From NCBI GenBank assembly GCA_037576215.1, contig JBANDB010000002.1, forward strand, positions 434,001 through 498,000: a DNA stretch of 64,000 nucleotides. The letters run 5' to 3'. Positions 20,639 to 32,195 of the stretch are shown piece after piece. Each line of letters opens with the position of its first letter. Position 1 is the stretch's first letter. Below the pieces are notes generated by a model that had not been told where the DNA came from, searched no databases, and saw only the letters and a list, made by a program, of their open reading frames with translations. The position numbers and the translations under genes were made by a program. The stretch is from Armillaria gallica. Its lineage: Eukaryota; Basidiomycota; Agaricomycetes; Agaricales; Physalacriaceae.

Positions 20639-23000
20639 GGCAACCCGGAATTTTGATTTGATAAATAGTCAGATACAAACTGCAAAACAGTTGGTCGAGC
20701 GAAGATAAGCAAGCCAGGTAAAAACCCCAATGCTTCTTAGTGCAATTGTTCTCCATTAGGTATTTGTGCGCACATGAACATCTGGCATAGAATAATTAGT
20801 TCTAGTAGGCCGACCGACCAAGGCAAAGCTTACATGTACCAATTCTGCAATGAAACGGGATCAAATCATACCGTGAAGAGTAATTTCATTGAATCTAGTC
20901 CTGCGTCAGCGATTCGTCGAGCAGAGCACGACAAAATGCTGGACGAGATGTTAGGTTGTTTTGAGAGGATATTATACCTACTCACGCACCGGCGATGAGT
21001 TCGGCGAAGGTACCAGGTGCATTAGAACACACGTATCCGGCTGGTAGGCACTCTAGATAGTGTGAGCAACCGTTCGTCGTTGATACCATTGTGTCAGGAT
21101 GTCAAACCATCCCGGACAGAGACGCTGTCTGGATAAATGTGTCAAGACTGACCATAGCATGCATAAAGGACGACTGAACGAATAGCGCAACGGGAAGTCG
21201 CCTCAACGATAACCTCTCCTTCATTGTTTCACCTTTCCTTTGACGTTCATGCTCCCCAATGAGAAAAAAACCGGCAGAGAAGACGTAACAGCTGGCCGAC
21301 CCTGGGTTTCGCGCTTTCCATTTTAGTATATTTTACACTAATGGGTAGGCAAAGAAGCGAGAAATGGTAAAAGCAAGCGTTGGACGTACATGCCTAGAAA
21401 ACAAGCGCCAACTAAAGCCTAAGTTTCATGACTAGCTTTATAGGGGACTTCAACGAACGAGAGGTTGTGACTCGGAATGTGACGACTCGGACATCGGGTT
21501 CGTCGGGCCTTGTTGTCATTCCTCCTTCCTTTCTCCCACCATGACCAAAGCGCTCACTTCCAGCCGTCCTCTTTTTGTATCAAGAAATGCCCAGGATTTC
21601 AACGCAAATTCACCTTGATGGTCGGCTTGGCCTTGAAGAATGGACCCACACCTACCGATGAGTGTACGATCCGAGCTGATGTGATCGTTATCGTTGCACA
21701 CGGAGCTGAAGCAAAAGTATCAGCTCTACGTTCCTGCCGCTTCAGTCGACGTGGTCGACCTCAACCATCCTCCCTTGGCGATTATCCCAACAGTCGGTAT
21801 GCTGAACCAAAGCCAGAGACGGAGGGGACAACGGCGGTTCTACGACAGTACCAGACCGAGAGGTGGGGCTGAGGAAAGAGATGCGAATCGTTTGGTGTCG
21901 TCGCCATTCTCGACGATGACTGTATATGGGATAGTTCGTCACCCTTCCTGGCGAAGGTCGTCGGGGTCGGTGCACGGTTCGGGACGGTATGCGTCAGGAG
22001 ATTTCTACAGGCTTATCGAGAAGAGTCCATCAGGGAACGGCGCCCTGACCCACAAAGCGCCGGGTGGAAATGAATCCGATTCGAGAAAAAGGACGACGAT
22101 TTTGGGGACATGGCTTGGCTCGTGCGTGATCCCGCCTGTTCTTCGCTTCTCTGACTGACAGTAGAATCGTTTGCAGGAACCTCTGCATGGTCTAGCCAGG
22201 AATGAGTATCGTCCTGTCGCCGTCAACCCACCAGCATCTCACCCTTCCCTCGACTAATGTGGACCGAGCAGTACGCAAAAGAATCAAGATAGAGGCGGGG
22301 ATATGAATGCTCGTGTTACCGTCAATCCCGATAGGCTGGCGGCTGTGCATAGGATAGGCCGGTTTATAGCGAACGATTTGACCCTCTTCATAGTCGTCGG
22401 GTTCAGGGCATGGGTGCGTCTTCTTTTCATTGATACACATCCAAACTTCTCTCATGAAGCTCGTAGTCCATGATGCACGACCCGAGTCCTTTACGCTTCC
22501 TCTGAGACCTTCCCAACCCTACTGTCATATTTCTGTTTACCGAGGCGAGTCACTAGTCAGCAAGAGTCGCCAGGGATATCAGAGAACAACGCGTCTTCCG
22601 GAAACTTGCCAGGATCAAAAAGCTCATCGTTCGGAGTGGAAGGCCTGAATCGAAAAGGTGTTTGGATGCACGGCGGTGGATATGCGGCGGTGTGCTGGTC
22701 ATTGGCTACTTTGTTCTTCTGCGTGTGGATAATGCAGTAGCAAATACCTGTGCCAAGAGTCCAGTGAAGCTGAGGCTGATGGTGTGAATGGCCTGGTGTC
22801 GTTATTGTCAGCACCGATGGCCCTATCTGCTATGAGTTAAAAGACTCATAGGCAGATAGTTCCATCGTACATGACGAGACACTAGGCCTCCTCAACCCTC
22901 TGACCGAGCAAGTGGTCCTCTCATCCGAGCAGAGTGTGGCCTCTGACGCGCCCGTCGGCGGCCGGTCCGATATGACTGGACGTGATCACGGTAATGCCTT
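20020..23000. repeat. Segmental duplication, copy B
   Basis: Matches copy A at 745-6445 block by block but is compact. The seven-TM 3' exons and downstream sequence (20020-21240), a short link (21240-21300) and the third block (21465-23000) lie almost directly behind each other. The chromovirus element 1 and the two small inverted-repeat elements lie between the copies. Confidence 0.75.
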
Positions 23001-23830
23001 TCTATGAGTTTGATGTTTCTGTACTGAAGAATGTCTTACTCACCGGGATATAGCCCTTGCTGGCCCTCTTCAGTACATCTCTGACTTCCCGCGGCTCCCG
23101 TGATTCTCTCTCTCAAGGTTACGATCTTGGCGAATCCTGGAATGACTATCAGTTGGGTCTCATCCATCACTGTGATCGTACACTCGAACATACCGGTTTA
23201 GTCCTGTATCCGGGACATGCGCACCTCTTAGTTGAAGGACGAAGGATATTTTTGCCGTTAGTAGCCACAGTGCATTTTTTTGCGCGTGCCGCGAGTCTTC
23301 GTTTCCGGACATCTGGAAAATCGTGAACAAAGGCAAAGCTATGATTTCCCGCATCCAATATTTCATGCCTGATCGGAGTGCTCTCCAACTAACCCCGAGG
23401 GAGGCTCTGTCGGCAATCAATATTTGTTGTCTTTGATGGGTACACCTCCATTAGTCGCTGATCAAGAGCCACAAGGGACGCGTGATTGGCGCCTAAAGAT
23501 CCAAGAAGTGCGTTACATCCACCAGGATCCACCCTCACCCGATCTTGTCGTTGTTCGTTTTGATTGCAGAACCTTGCCCAAAGAAACTCGGCTGAACCAA
23601 TCACGAATAACCGGACTTCTCCGTACTGACCCTGATGTTTCAACTAGGTTGCCACCCGTTCTTGCATTGTTCTCCCAATTCCGCCATCTTATCAGTTTTC
23701 AATCTTCGAGCGAGCATCTGTCCTCGGTAGGCTTCAGCCTTGATTGATAAGCTACGCCTCTAACTTTGGAAACCCGTAGGCTCGAATTCAAGTTATCTTT
23801 TCTTTCGATCCAGCCACCGACCAACCACCC
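20639..23830. other. Stretch without a supported gene
   Basis: Mostly the non-coding parts of duplicated copy B up to about 23000. The longest frames (21694-22158 plus; 22455-22192 minus) are not preserved end to end in copy A. From 23000 to 23830 I see nothing recognisable apart from the 5' side of the phosphatase gene; no clear TATA box. Confidence 0.45.
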
Positions 23831-25209
23831 ATGTCGTCATCGTCTCGAACACTCAGCGACTGGCGAGAGCTCTTTACCAGGACGTGTCGCTCTAGCGTCA
23901 CTGGTGGGGTCCACTCCGTCACCTTCCAGCCGACTCCCGGCGCCACAAATGAAGATCGGTTCGTGGCGCATGAATGGCTTATCCATGGTCGTCCGTGGAA
24001 ATTCCTTGCCGTCTTCGATGGTAAACCTCTCGGACGTAGTCTTCATCCTATCTTACTAACTGCCCAATTACAGGGCACGGAGGCGCCTTCACAGCTGAAT
24101 ACGCTGCTGCCAATCTTCCGAGGCTGATCGAGGAGGAACTACGCGACGTTCTCGAGGAGAGGCAAGGCCGATCCCGAAGTACCCTCGTCGACAAGGTCAA
24201 GAAGCTTCTGAGGCAGAAGATCGAAGATTTCGATGAGGATATAGGTGATGCCGTCAAGAATCTGTGCTCCGACCCCTTGGTTCTTTCCTACCCAGAAGCT
24301 CAGGATCTCGTCGATGCTAATAGGGATGTCTTCCAACGAGCCTTTTCTGGTTCCACACTGGCGCTCGCTCTTATTGATGAGGAGCGGAACAATTTGTGGG
24401 TTGCTGGACTAGGTGATTCGACTGTCGGTATGTCGTTATTCACTGCCGAAAGGAGGGCCGTTCTGATGTTCGGTTAGCACTAACTTGCGAAGATCAGGAC
24501 CAAATAGGATATGGCGAGGCGCTGCTAACCCTCCATAACACGCGTACTCCGAAGGAATACCTGAATACTGCGATGATGCACCCTTCAGAGGAGAAGGACA
24601 CTATCATGGAAGATGGCCTACTGTTAGGCGTCGTGCCTTATACTCGAGGTACGCAGGAGGCTTCTCCCGTTTTCCTCTCCTGTATTCACGCCTCTCGCCC
24701 TCGCAGGTTTGGGTGAATACGCGCTCAAGCTACCGGCAGAGTTCTCGATGGAGCTCTTCTTCAAACTTCCGAGAGGACAGCGACCACGGAGCTACTGGGA
24801 TGGTGTTCGTCATTACAACATGACCCCGCCATATGTTCTGAATGCGCCCAGCGTCCGGTTCATCGACCTCGCTCCTCTTCGACAGTATAAGGCGACCTTG
24901 GTTCTGTACACCCGTGGCGTCGACGCTATCGTGAATCGCCACACCAGGAGGACCAGGAAACAGGACAAGCGTGATCCTGCTGCAGTCGTGGGGACGCTCA
25001 TAGGCAGTCGGCTCGATGAGGCCTCTATTCAGAAGACTCTCAACCATGGTGCCGAGCTCAGTTGGACGGGAAATCAAGCAACTGAGCTACTAGGGAACTT
25101 GATGGCAGGGACTTCGGCGGAACTGTTCGCCAAGTTTCTTGGGCCTGGGGGAAGGGATCGGATGCCGGATACGACAATCCTACGGTATGAACTAGTACGG
25201 GATGCTTAA
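23831..25209 (+). CDS. PP2C-type (PPM) protein phosphatase, possibly inactive
   Basis: Four exons (23831-24020, 24074-24427, 24478-24648, 24707-25209) give 405 residues. PPM landmarks appear in order: NEDRF near residue 40, AVFDGHGG around 60-66 (split by intron 1 after GAT G), SGSTLALALID, GLGDSTV, and a C-terminal part with PPYVLNAPSVRF. The family removes phosphate from Ser/Thr using two metal ions held by Asp residues. Here the late DG motif, normally TDG or SDG before VD, reads YTRGVD, so a metal-ligand Asp is replaced by Arg. The final Asp-Thr-Thr (PDTTIL) stands where DN or DD is usual. The protein may therefore be weak or non-catalytic. It resembles the mushroom PP2C group related to pyruvate-dehydrogenase phosphatases. 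No targeting signal is evident. Confidence 0.85.
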
Positions 25210-25750
25210 TTCTTTTCATTTATTCTGTAATTATATATGTATGTTTATTTTCTGTTTTCAATACAAAAGATACCAAGTAATATGGAAAGGCTAAGCAAAT
25301 GGTTCCCGACCTATTCACACGGTTTCTTCCCATAATCTGGGAAGTGAACTTGATTCAAATCTGATGTAACTCCCACCATCCCTGGACCGTGATGTCGGAC
25401 GTCTTCAAGCCCTTCTACAAGTTATGGATGCGTCCTTCAATCACTAGTTCCGTCCGGTGAAGTGAATCCATGGGTCGTGCTTGACATAACAAGCCGCGAT
25501 AAACACACGTACTTGGCCTAGTATCTGACGGCGTCAATCAGCAATCGGGTTTCGCGGTGAAGCTCAAGGTCAACAGTACCACATTTCATAGATGAGACGC
25601 AAAAATGGTGACACCGTGTAAAACATGAGGTAGTTCTAATCCTGGTGTACCACTTTTGTGAACAATTACAGGCACACGAGAGCGGTATAAAAAGGCATGA
25701 ATTTCCAGGGATCTAATCACCAAAAACCAACATCGTCCGTCGCAAGCCAC
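25210..25750. promoter_or_regulatory. Intergenic region with TATA box of the next gene
   Basis: Holds the phosphatase 3' end and the promoter of the following gene. TATAAAAAG lies at 25686-25694. It sits only a few bases before the ATG at 25697, so that ATG should be upstream of the transcript start. Confidence 0.5.
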
Positions 25751-26068
25751 ATGTCCAAAGACTCATCCCACCGCTCTTCTAGGTCCGGGCAGTCTCCCTC
25801 AGGACTCCCACCTATGAATACTAGTACTCACGCTCCATCATCACCGAGCCCAACTTCTCCATCGTCAGCTGGACTGAAGTCCATTATGGAATTGTTCCCA
25901 GCGCCCCCGCCATTGAAGGTGAATCTACGCATGCTAGGCGCGTCGCATAATAAGCCCGAGGCGCTCGCGTCTGCACCATCGACTCCACTCAGCGGTAGCG
26001 CCGCTCCCAGTGGTCCTAAAGCTGGTCCGACTAAGAGTCATAAAAAGTCGAAGAGCAACGGCAATTGA
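25751..26068 (+). CDS. Small Ser/Pro-rich protein
   Basis: No family recognised. The frame could start at 25697 (123 residues), but a TATAAAAA box ends just before that ATG. The transcript should start roughly 25-35 nt downstream, so the ATG at 25751 (MSKDSSHRSSRSG, 105 residues) is preferred. The protein is disordered: Ser, Pro, Thr and Ala dominate. One short amphipathic stretch (GLKSIMELFPAPPPLKVNLRML) might be structured, and the end is Lys-rich (KSHKKSKSNGN). No introns, no signal peptide. Codon use resembles the neighbouring genes, so I regard it as a real gene with moderate confidence. Confidence 0.5.
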   Translation: MSKDSSHRSSRSGQSPSGLPPMNTSTHAPSSPSPTSPSSAGLKSIMELFPAPPPLKVNLRMLGASHNKPEALASAPSTPLSGSAAPSGPKAGPTKSHKKSKSNGN

Positions 26069-27273
26069 CTCAAATTGGTGAGCGGACTAGTTCATGCTTG
26101 TGCGCTACCGTGGCTCTGACTATTAGCAATTCATTAGGATTGGAACCGTTGGATAGTGTATGAGCTTCAGCTCCGGTTCCTTCCCTATAGGTACTTAGTT
26201 CGGCTGTAATCGCTGATTTTAACCAGTATGAGCGTCTATATTGTTTCTGAAAACGTATTTTTCGATGGCAGATTTGATCTCATAAAAGAAGGGAAAAGCC
26301 GCCGCAGGTATAATATTCAGGACTAAGGCTGCTGAAGATCATAGACAAAACCGTCATATCGCGAACATATCGTCGGAGAAGAGGCTCCTCAGAACAAGAA
26401 AATATTGGTGATTCTGCTTCGAGGTCCTAGCCACCGATTTTCCCAGCAATTTCGTCCCGAGGATAGCCATCCGGCTGCCATCAAGATCATAGCCCAAAGT
26501 TATCAGAAAATAAGCGGGGTAGGCCTGACTGTTTGAATAACATAGGGTGAGGTCTCTCACCTTTCCAAAGAATTCGCAGGATTGTATGTCGACTCGAGCT
26601 TTGAAGATTAACCACCCGAACTTAACTGACAATAGTATGACTGACAAGCTCCGAGCTAGTAGGAGATGTGTTTTTTCCGTGGTTTGAAATGCATTGCCCA
26701 TGTCGATTCTCCAAGAACATGATCGGGAGAGTTGTATAGAAATAGTAAATACTAGTGCGCTAATAGGTGAGAATGTGAACACACACAAGCAGAGAAGAAT
26801 GGACTGCACCTACAAGCCACCGGGTACACATCACTTCCACCTTGCAGATACCTTGATAAATAAATGCGTAGCCTTTTATTTATAAAGAATTCAGAAGCTG
26901 GTTGGTGCAAGGTTGGCGGGAATCGGGAGTCGTGCCGAAGTGCCGAGCGGCCCGGTTTCAAACACCATTTTCTTCTTCCCTGGTCTCCCATGATGCACAT
27001 TCATTCTCGCTATTCCGTCCTCTAGTTGGCATGACCACTTTCTTTGACAGGATGGCTAAACGTCGCTTTGATTCCGGTAATTAAATGCTATAGAGATGTG
27101 CCTCCAATTACGCCTTGACTTCGGAAACGCATTCGATATAGGCTGGACATAGCACAAGGCGGTTAGCAGTCCGGATAAAATACGGGAAACGAAGGAAATA
27201 CACAAGGATGGTAATTAACCAGGACTGCTAGTATAAGACGAGCAGTCCGCATTCCCAGCCACCCCCGTTCGTC
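26069..27273. other. Intergenic; start of the GDSL duplication unit
   Basis: A 151-codon minus-strand frame (26809-26354) is hydrophobic at the start but has no supporting homology or splice pattern and is not called. From about 26880 the sequence resembles 28990-29500, including GGCGGTTAGCAGTCCGGATA (27160 and 29363). This is the duplicated promoter region of the two esterases. Confidence 0.5.
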
Positions 27274-28609
27274 ATGTTTCCCCAAGCTTACCTTCTTCTC
27301 TTGGCAGTAGGAGCCAATGCGCAGAAATACTGGTTCAGTTTGTACATACTACTTGCTGTTCCAGTCTTCAGCTTGAGTGCTCATCAGATATTCCAGCGGT
27401 GACTCGTACACGCAAACTGGCTTCACCACCACTGGCACCCGACCGGCTGTAGGCAACCCACTCGGGAATCCTCCGTATCCAGGCTGGACTTCCTCCGGAG
27501 GCCAGAACTGGGTCGATTATGTCACGGTGGTGGATAACACTTCTCTTGTCTTGACATACAACTTGGCGTACGGAGGTGCGGATCTTGTAATGCTTCCGCT
27601 CCTCGGTGTTTAACGTTTGAACGGTAGGTGCTACCATTTCCGCTGACTTGGTAGCCCCATTCGATCCCACCGTTCTTTCGCTCACGGACCAGGTCAACCA
27701 GTTCCTAAGCAGCTATGCAAGCAAACCGTCGACGACACCGTGGAACAGCGCGGATACACTGTTTTCGGTTTGGATAGGAATTAATGATATTGGGAATAGC
27801 TACTACCTTGGAGATGATAGAGATGCGTACGCAGTCTCCGTAATATTGCACCGAAATATTTACTGAGATGCTGCTTTTACCAGGTTCTCTGATACACTGT
27901 TAGACGCTTATTTCGCGCTTATCGAACAACTCGTGTGTCGATTTCCTTCTCCCTCTCTCTCCACTGACCTGACTTGGTCACAGTAGTAGGTACTAGTTCT
28001 GCGAGACGAGAGGCTATTGGTCTAATCCCCCTTAGCGATGTTGGCGCGAGGAACTTCTTATTTCTGAACGTGCCGCCAGTGGATCGTTCGCCATTGGTGG
28101 GCTTTCAAATTTCCTTCTTATCAGATTCAGAGCTTGAGCCTCCGCTCTACTTAGATGCTTGCTCAATCTACGTGGAGTCAAGAGACCGAGAAATCCGTGA
28201 TTGAGGGCTTCAACAGTAAACTTACAGCTCGCGCTGCCTCTTTGAAAGCTAATCATAGCGATGTGCGGGTGGTGTCTACTTATATCCGGCTAATCTGACG
28301 TACGCGACGTAGGTCACAACTTGGATATGGGACTCGAACGCCGCGTTCACGGCGATCCTGGACAACCCCACCGCCTATGGTTTCGAGGACGCGACGACTT
28401 TTGGGGATGGCCCCGGTGTTTTCTGGATGTGAGCATCTTTGACATTCGTGACTCTTCTGGCTCTTATAATTTCAATAGAAATAACCTCCATCCAACAAGT
28501 GAGTGAATCTTTTAAGGCTTCTGACTCTCCGCTGAATTTAGTCCTGCCAGGTCCTGCACATGAATATTTCGGGCAAGACGTAGCAGATGTACTCGGAGGT
28601 TTTATTTGA
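27274..28609 (+). CDS. Secreted GDSL/CE16-type esterase, tandem copy 1
   Basis: Nine exons (27274-27341, 27388-27575, 27628-27826, 27884-27934, 28036-28096, 28155-28262, 28313-28428, 28479-28498, 28551-28609) give 289 residues. The start [17 protein letters not shown] is a signal peptide. SGNH/GDSL motifs follow: GDSYTQTGF (block I, Ser nucleophile), [13 protein letters not shown] (block III Gly-x-Asn-Asp) and NNLHPTS near the end (block V His). [17 protein letters not shown] is typical of the fungal CE16-like acetylesterases. The likely role is removal of acetyl or acyl groups from plant cell-wall polysaccharides outside the cell; substrate is inference. The copy at 29502-30834 is its tandem duplicate, with the same nine-exon plan. 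The model has no frame damage. Confidence 0.85.
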
Positions 28610-29501
28610 AGGGAGACTCAGTCGGAACAGCGGAGTGTAGCCAAGTATGAAATGAAGGAGATGAAAATCTCAATTAGGGGCTTCAGAAACGCGCCTGTGG
28701 CGTGGGAATTATATCATGTTTCAATTATATCTAGCCACCACCATGACTCGGACGCACTTGCGCCACCAACTGAACTATCCCCTCCTCAACATACCACCCA
28801 AATGACACGACAGCCGTATCGCATTTGTCCATCTGGTGAATTAGGATGATCAAGTGTAGCGAAGCTAGAACGCATACAGAAGTTGCACTTGTCAGCACAA
28901 TTAGCACTAGCTTAGCTTCTTCTGCAGCAGCTCTGCTATTAGTCTTCAATCCTTCTTAGAACCGAAAGACTCCCCAGTACTTCATCCGTGATAGAGAATT
29001 CCAAGAGAATTCGGGAAGTGGTCTGCGGCGGAAGGCGAAAGTAAGGTCGGGAGTTGGGACCTGTGGGCCGAAATGCCGACCGGCCCGGTGTCCGAATTGT
29101 TTCTAATCAATCTAGTCTTCTTCTCCGTCTCCCATGATGCCACATTCCTTCTCGCTATTCCGTTCACTGGTTGGTATGCCAACGCATGACCACTCCCCTC
29201 GGAAGCTGCAGGGGATGGTTAAACTTCGCCATGATTCCGGGACTTAACTGATATCGAGAGATGCTTCCAGTTTCGCCTTGACTTCGGATGCACACTCGAT
29301 ATCTGGACGCAGCACTGGTGATCAGCGGCATCTCCTTCTTTAACGAGCCGGCTAAAGTCAGGCGGTTAGCAGTCCGGATAAAATACGGAAAATGAAGGAA
29401 ACACATGACGACGATGATGCTGATGATGCTTAATCTAACCAGTAATCGACTCCTAGGTATAAGAAGAGTGCTTCGCATTCCTCCCACTGCTAGCGTTAGT
29501 C
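28610..29501. other. Intergenic between the two esterases
   Basis: The first part (to about 28720) recurs after copy 2 at 30835-30925 (AATTAGGGGC-TC-GAAACGC). The last 500 bp recur before copy 1. The tandem unit is therefore roughly 1.9-2.1 kb. I see no gene. Confidence 0.6.
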
Positions 29502-30834
29502 ATGTTTCCCAAAACCTACCTTCTTCTCTTGGCAGTAGGGGCCAATGCACAGAAATACTGGTTCAGCTTGTATGTCTCGTTCCAATCTTATTTTCTTCAT
29601 TTACCTAGCCGATATTCCAGCGGTGACTCATACACACAAACTGGCTTCATAACCAATGGCACCCGGCCGGCTGTAGGCAACCCACTCGGGAATCCTCCGT
29701 ATCCGGGGTACACAGCGGTTGGAGGCCAGAACTGGGTCGACTATGTCACGACGGTGGATAACACCTCTCTTGTCTTGACATACAACTTGGCATATGGAGG
29801 TGCGTACTACCCGCTCATACCCGGGTGTTTATTGATTATTTAATGGCAGGTGCTACGATTTCCGCTGACCTAGTGACGCCCTACGAGCCCACTGTTCTTT
29901 CGCTCACGGACCAGGTCAACCAGTTCCTGAGCAACTATGCAAGCAAACCGTCAACGACGCCCTGGAAGAGCGCGGATACATTGTTTTCGGTTTGGATCGG
30001 GATCAATGATATTGGGAATAGCTACTACCTTGGGGGTGATAGGGACGCGTATGCAGTCTCCGGAATTTTACACTGGAATATTTACTGAAATGATACCTTC
30101 TCTGGCAGGTTCTCTGATACACTGCTAGACGCTTATTTCGCGCTTGTCAAACAACTCGTGTGTCGGTTTCCTTTTTTTCCACTGTCCTTTAGCCTGACTC
30201 AACTGCAGTGGTTGGTACCAATTCTCTGAGACAAGCTACTGATCTGACATCCCCCCAGTGATGTTGGCGCGAGGAACTTTTTATTCGTGAACGTCCCGCC
30301 AATTGATCGTTCGCCATTGGTGGGCTTTCTGCTTTCCTTCTTGTCCGGTTCAGGACTTGAGCCGCCGCTGTCTAGATGCTTGCTCAATCTACGTCGAGTC
30401 AAGCCCTCGAGAAATCTGTGATCCAGGGCTTCAACAGCAAACTTACGGCTCGCGCCGCCTCTCTGAAAGCTAACCATAGCGATGTACCTGCAGCATCTAC
30501 CTATATCCGGCTAAACTGACGTACGCGACGCAGGTTACAACTCGGATATGGGACTCGAACGCCGCGTTCACAGTGATCCTGAACAGCCCCACGAGCTATG
30601 GCTTCGAGGACGCGACGACATTTGGAGACGGCGCGAATATTTTCTGGGGGTGAGTAGCTTTCATGTTCGCGGTTTGTTGTCTCATCCTGATAATTTCAAT
30701 AGTAATAACTACCATCCATCGAGTAAGTGAATCTCTTTTGGGCATGTAGCTATCCGCTCAATTCGGCCCTGCCAGGCTACGCGCACGCCTATTTCGGGAA
30801 GGACGTAGCAAAGGTCCTTGGAAGGTTTATTTGA
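29502..30834 (+). CDS. Secreted GDSL/CE16-type esterase, tandem copy 2
   Basis: Nine exons (29502-29569, 29609-29799, 29850-30048, 30109-30159, 30259-30319, 30376-30483, 30534-30649, 30703-30722, 30776-30834) give 290 residues. It has the signal peptide [17 protein letters not shown], then [39 protein letters not shown] and NNYHPSS. Exon lengths nearly equal those of copy 1, so the two are a young tandem duplication. Intron 1 is short (39 nt), the weakest splice call. Differences from copy 1 cluster in introns and in surface-like positions (for example TSSGGQ against TAVGGQ), consistent with both copies being functional. Confidence 0.85.
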
Positions 30835-30951
30835 AGGACACGCAGCCGGGGATATTATAAGTAATGTAGTATGAAATGAAATCCCAAATTAGGGGCCTCG
30901 GAAACGCGACTGTGGCGTGGGAACCTTTCCACTTTTTTCACAGCCGCCGCC

Positions 30952-32195
30952 ATGATGCACCTTGGCTGCTCCACTCGTCGTCTACTATCCACGGCATGCT
31001 ATCCTCAGCGCACCATTCGCATCGACAAGCTCCCAGATGGATACAAAATCGACAAAGTAATGGCAGCTCTGAAGGCGAGCCCAGTGGAATCAATCATCCC
31101 GTCGAAAAATCACCTCCTGGTTCGGTTCTTCGATGAGACTACGGCTAGGCAGTGTATCGAAAGGAATACGACCGCACATATGGACGTGGATCCTTCGCCG
31201 CGTCTGTCTGCATACGTCGTCGCTGCCCTCGGGCTAGAGGATGCATCGCGGACGTTGTTTATCAAGAATCCTCCTAGGGAAAAACGGGGGCTCCTTAAGC
31301 GAATGGAAGGGGGCCAGTGGACCAGAATCGAGAACGAGCGGTTCGAGTACCGATTTTTGGACGTCACCGATGCTTGCCGGGTTCGCTACGTGATAAATTT
31401 TTACTAATGTTATGTGGTTCTGACATCCGCAGGTTTTCTCTAGGTATAATACTGTGGCAGGCGCCAAGTTTATCTTTGTGCCTGACGATAAGGACGATTA
31501 TATGTTTCCTTCGTGGTACCCTCGGAGAGAATTCCAGGTGGGCAAGGTGGAACGGAACGTCTTGGTGTCCAATATCAAGGACAAGGAACCGCTCGATAAG
31601 CTTGTAGCCGAATTTGATGCCCGTGGGTTCTTGTTGAAAACTAGCTATGAGCGGAAAACGAAGGTTCGGAGGACCCTCGTTGTTATGCTCACGTACTCAA
31701 AATACACTTGCAGTCGATGAAAGTCGTGCTTGCGACGTCGGAGCACGCGAAGCAATTTCTCGAGACATGTCAGGACCTAGAAGTATCGTACCAGGAGGAT
31801 CCCGATCCTCATCGGATATCCCGAGGCATGATAGTCGCGCTCACCCTTGGCGCCCGGCGCAGCGTCTCGCTGTCCGTACCTCCCGAACACCGGAGCAGTA
31901 TGAATGCCTACCGGCGTTTCTTTTCACAGTATGGTTCTCTCCGTCCGGAATCAAGGTGGGCTTCGTTGATGTCTGATTCATGGCCTAACGTTGATGGTTT
32001 ACAAGTGAGGACGATGCCCCTGAAGCGGTGTACCTGCATTATGAGAGTATTCTGGGTGCCATGAAGGCGGTGATGCTGACGGAGGCGACGTTTGAGGGGG
32101 CTAGTATTACGTTCTTGGGTTCTCCTGATCTTGAGCCGAATCGCTTGCCAGCGGAAGGGGGGCGAAGGCACAATTGGAGGCTACCAGTTCCTTGA
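30952..32195 (+). CDS. RRM-like protein, possibly mitochondrial (paralogue 1)
   Basis: Four exons (30952-31389, 31433-31663, 31714-31955, 32006-32195) give 366 residues. The N-terminus MMHLGCSTRRLLSTACYPQR is short, basic and Ser/Thr-rich, like a mitochondrial presequence. The first domain looks like an RNA-recognition fold: TIRIDKLPDGYKIDKVMAAL followed by VESIIPSKNHLLVRFFD. A last domain repeats the pattern (ALTLGARRSVSLSV ... AYRRFFSQYGSL ... AVYLHYESILGAMKAV). A diverged paralogue with the same exon plan lies at 43294-44689 on the other strand. I do not recognise a named family; RNA binding is inferred from the fold pattern. The start could also be the second Met. Confidence 0.7.

Noticed and set aside
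26354..26809. 151-codon minus-strand frame with a hydrophobic start
   Set aside because: No recognisable motif, no paralogue, and an alternative in-frame GT...AG leads to a stop; composition fits AT-rich non-coding sequence.
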